Part shown: positions 61,805-64,000 of the stretch, one piece after another
How the letters are laid out: each line of letters opens with the position of its first letter
How positions within the stretch are numbered: position 1 is the first letter of the stretch
Position numbers and translations under genes: made by a program
Notes under the pieces: generated by a model
Database searches by the model: none
What the model was told of the DNA's origin: nothing
The model's input: the letters and a program-made list of their open reading frames with translations, nothing else
NCBI RefSeq assembly: GCF_000373645.1
Contig: NZ_KB892011.1
Span: 82,869-146,868 of the forward strand
DNA from: Streptomyces sp. ATexAB-D23
Lineage (GTDB): Bacteria; Actinomycetota; Actinomycetes; Streptomycetales; Streptomycetaceae
Length of the DNA: 64,000 nt
Reading direction: 5' to 3'

Positions 61805-63640
61805 ATGGGTGGTGAAAGGCATGAGCCACCGACCGACGCGTTCGAGGCCGAGCTGCGCCAGATCGAGGCGCTGAACCGGATGGAGGCATCCGACTCCGGC
61901 CCGGCGCGTCTTCCGGGACCGGACGACGTGGTCAGGGCCGACGGTACGCCGGAGGAGGGCAGGCGCCGCGACTCCCTGCTGCTCTCGGCCGGGCACGCGG
62001 TGGCCGAGGCCGACACCCTGGACGAGGCGCTGCGGCTGGCGGCCGGACTGTACGCCCCGGACTTCCCGCTGGACGGGCAGTGCGTGTTCGGCGTCGCCGA
62101 CGGGAACCTGACCGCCCTCGGGCAGTACGGATTCCGCCCCGGAGGGCCGGGCCGGGGCTTCCGCATGCCGATGACCACCGGCTACCCGGCGGCCGAGGTG
62201 GCCAGGACCGGGCGCGCCGTCTTCCTCGGCTCCACCGACGAGTACCGCCGCCGCTTCCCCGCGACCTGGCACCTGTCCTCCCGCAAGAGCCGCGAGGCAT
62301 GGGCGTTCCTGCCGCTCGTCACCGCCGGCCGGGTCGTCGGGGTCTGGCTGGCCGCCTTCCGCTCGCCACTGGCCTTCACCGCCGGCGAGCGCTCGCTGCT
62401 GACCGTGACCGGACGCATGATCGCCCAGGTCCTCGAACGCGCCCGCGCCACCCGGGCCGAACTCGAACTCTCCCGCGGTCTGCGCCGCAGCATGCACACC
62501 GCCGGCGCCGCCCCGACCGGACTGAGCGTGGCCACCCGCTACGTGCCGACCGGCGGCGGCCTCATGGTCGGCGGGGACTGGTACGACAGCATCGACTTGC
62601 CGAACGGCCGGATGGCCGTCGTCATCGGCGACGTCCAGGGGCACGATGTGCACGCCGCCGGGCTGATGGCCCAGCTCCGGACCGCCGTGCACGCGTACGC
62701 CGCCGAGGGCCACGGCCCCGACGCGGTGCTGGCCCGCGCCTCGCGCTTCCTGACCACCCTGGACGAGGACCGCTTCGCGACCTGCCTCTACATCGAGGCC
62801 GACCCCTCCACCGGAAACCTGCACATCGCGCGGGCCGGCCACCCGCACCCCGTCCTGCGCATGCCCGACGGCACCTGTGTGCTCAAACACGTCAGTGGCG
62901 GGCTGCCACTCGGACTCATGCCAGGCGAGGAGGACTACCCGGTCGACACCGTGCGCCTGCACGAGGGCGAGATCCTCATGCTGTGCACGGACGGGTTCAT
63001 CGAGAGCGGCGGCCATGACATGTACACCGGCTGGGTGCGGGTCCGCGACGCGTTCGCGCCCGGTCCCGTCGACGACCTGGAGGCGATGGCCGACCGGCTC
63101 ATGGCCGCCGTGCTCAGCCCCGGGCCCGGCGGCCGGGAGGACGCGGCCGCGCGGGACGGCGACGACATCGCCCTCCTGCTGCTGCGGCGCGACGCCGGAC
63201 ACGTACGCGCCGAGGTCAGCCAGCGCCGGCTGATGCTCACCGTGGGCCAGGACCAGGGGGAGGGGCTGGCCGAGGCGCGGGCCGAACTGAAGGCGCTGCT
63301 GCACGACTGGGCGCGGCCGGACCAGGTGGACACCGCCGTGCTCCTGGCGACCGAACTCCTCGGCAACGTCCTCGTGCACACCGACCAGGACGGCGCCCTC
63401 AACGCGACCGTCACGGGGGAGACGGGCACACGCAGGCTGCTCGTCGAGGTCATGGACCGCGGCGACGAACTGCCCCACCAGCGCACCCCCGGCGAACTCG
63501 CCTCCTCGGGGCGCGGACTGCTGCTCCTGGACATCCTGGCCCACCAGTGGGGCGTACGGCCCGAACCCGAGGGCAAGACCGCCTGGTTCGCACTCATGGA
63601 GGCGGCGCCGGCCGACACCGGGGACACCGCCCTCGCCTGA
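61805..63640 (+). CDS. GAF-SpoIIE phosphatase with C-terminal HATPase (RsbW-like) domain
   Basis: 611 residues. GAF domain about 55-225, SpoIIE phosphatase about 235-455 (GGDWYDSI, IGDVQGHD, LCTDGFIE, GDDIALL), then an RsbW-type histidine-kinase-like ATPase (LLATELLGNVLVHT; ASSGRGLLLLDILAHQWGV). Phosphatase and anti-sigma-type kinase in one chain allow both arms of a partner switch. Start at ATG 61805 (GAAGGGAAG upstream); an earlier ATG at 61760 is possible. Third phosphatase of this class in the window. Confidence 0.88.
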   Translation: MGGERHEPPTDAFEAELRQIEALNRMEASDSGPARLPGPDDVVRADGTPEEGRRRDSLLLSAGHAVAEADTLDEALRLAAGLYAPDFPLDGQCVFGVADGNLTALGQYGFRPGGPGRGFRMPMTTGYPAAEVARTGRAVFLGSTDEYRRRFPATWHLSSRKSREAWAFLPLVTAGRVVGVWLAAFRSPLAFTAGERSLLTVTGRMIAQVLERARATRAELELSRGLRRSMHTAGAAPTGLSVATRYVPTGGGLMVGGDWYDSIDLPNGRMAVVIGDVQGHDVHAAGLMAQLRTAVHAYAAEGHGPDAVLARASRFLTTLDEDRFATCLYIEADPSTGNLHIARAGHPHPVLRMPDGTCVLKHVSGGLPLGLMPGEEDYPVDTVRLHEGEILMLCTDGFIESGGHDMYTGWVRVRDAFAPGPVDDLEAMADRLMAAVLSPGPGGREDAAARDGDDIALLLLRRDAGHVRAEVSQRRLMLTVGQDQGEGLAEARAELKALLHDWARPDQVDTAVLLATELLGNVLVHTDQDGALNATVTGETGTRRLLVEVMDRGDELPHQRTPGELASSGRGLLLLDILAHQWGVRPEPEGKTAWFALMEAAPADTGDTALA

Positions 63641-63983
63641 GACCCGCACACCTCCGTGCGGCCCGAACGCTCTGCTCCGGGCGGCCCCGCCGTGGGCGGC
63701 GAGCACGACCGACGCGATTCCCCGTTATCTTCTTCGCGGCCCTGCAAGAGGGCCGCTGGCCTCCGGGCCCGGCATGACTGTTGCCCCCTGTCGAAGTCGA
63801 TGACCTGGGGGGTGGTGTCACCGGGTCCGGGAGGTGCCGTCGGAGACGCTGATCAGAGGTCCGGCCGCCATCCGGTCCGGTGCAACGCCGGACAGCTCGC
63901 GGATGGCAGGTCTGCATAACGTGGATGCGCGAGCACGACACCGATGCCGAGGCCGGCACGTTCAACATCATGGGAGGGGCGCC
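63641..63983. other. 343-bp intergenic region before last gene
   Basis: No coding frame supported. It contains a perfect 8-bp hairpin, GCGGCCCT-gcaag-AGGGCCGC (63736-63756), without a plus-strand T-run, and a possible -10 (CATAAC, about 63915-63920) for the following gene. Confidence 0.4.
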
Positions 63984-64000
63984 ATGTCCGACACCGAAGA
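63984..64000 (+). CDS. start of a gene cut by the window end
   Basis: ATG at 63984 is preceded by a strong ribosome site, GGGAGGGG, at 63972-63979. Only MSDTE is visible, so no function can be given. Confidence 0.55.

Noticed and set aside
1..64000. CRISPR array, tRNA/rRNA, insertion sequences, phage genes
   Set aside because: No regularly spaced direct repeats, cloverleaf-like clusters, transposase motifs or phage structural genes were found by reading both strands.

Overview
The window is high-GC DNA (roughly 72% G+C, strong third-position G/C) with Streptomyces-type gene content: a Wbl iron-sulfur protein, several SpoIIE/RsbU-type phosphatases with PAS/GAF sensors, a Tat-type lipoprotein, a GTG/TTG start habit, many GTGA/ATGA overlaps, secreted polysaccharidases and LacI/DasR-like operators. 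I see no rRNA, tRNA, CRISPR array, transposase or integrase. It reads as a chromosomal region of a Streptomyces or close relative, with accessory character in places.

Layout. 1-843: 3' part of an XdhC-type gene. 840-4433 (minus): two tandem ABC-F ATPases preceded by a leader with a 9-codon upstream ORF and a terminator-like hairpin, which suggests ribosome-mediated attenuation. 4443-17634: a sulfate-ester locus. On the minus strand are a sulfatase and an AtsK/Rv3406-type alkylsulfatase. On the plus strand are a ROK regulator, a leaderless Cys-containing leader peptide, a peptide-type ABC transporter (binding protein, two permeases, fused double ATPase), a formylglycine-generating enzyme with a one-base frameshift, and a large cytoplasmic sulfatase. 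17793-27258: drug exporter, GH3 beta-glucosidase with divergent TetR regulator, large secreted alpha-amylase, PfkB kinase, DoxX-like protein. 27310-30247: PAS/GAF phosphatase, WhiB-like protein, YkvA-like protein. 30383-36648: secreted glycosidase under a CebR-like palindrome, DinB-like protein, AraC/DUF2000 pair, and a polyprenyl synthetase plus TPR protein behind a striking 38-bp dyad.

36874-45909: phosphoribosyltransferase-hydrolase fusion, a catalytically degenerate FGE-like protein, a second phosphatase, NTF2-like protein, PadR regulator translationally coupled to an osmoprotectant-type ABC transporter whose ATPase lies on the other strand. 46015-51677: S33 peptidase, rhodanese under a CsoR/CstR-like palindrome, PIG-L deacetylase, and a GH84 N-acetylglucosaminidase with a DasR-like site over its -35. 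51853-55120: oxidoreductase plus two acyl-CoA dehydrogenases in one overlapping operon. 55316-64000: small membrane protein, PepSY lipoprotein, an Mrr-nuclease/STAND NTPase that looks like a single-gene antiviral protein, an ABC exporter behind a MerR-type 19-bp-spacer promoter, a third phosphatase, and the first codons of another gene.

The most coherent system is the sulfate-ester locus: import by an oligopeptide-type ABC transporter, cytoplasmic maturation of Cys-type sulfatases by FGE, hydrolysis or oxidative cleavage of the esters, and probable control by cysteine/sulfur status through the leader peptide plus a ROK regulator. The Mrr-STAND gene and the ABC-F leader are the other strongest candidates for follow-up.
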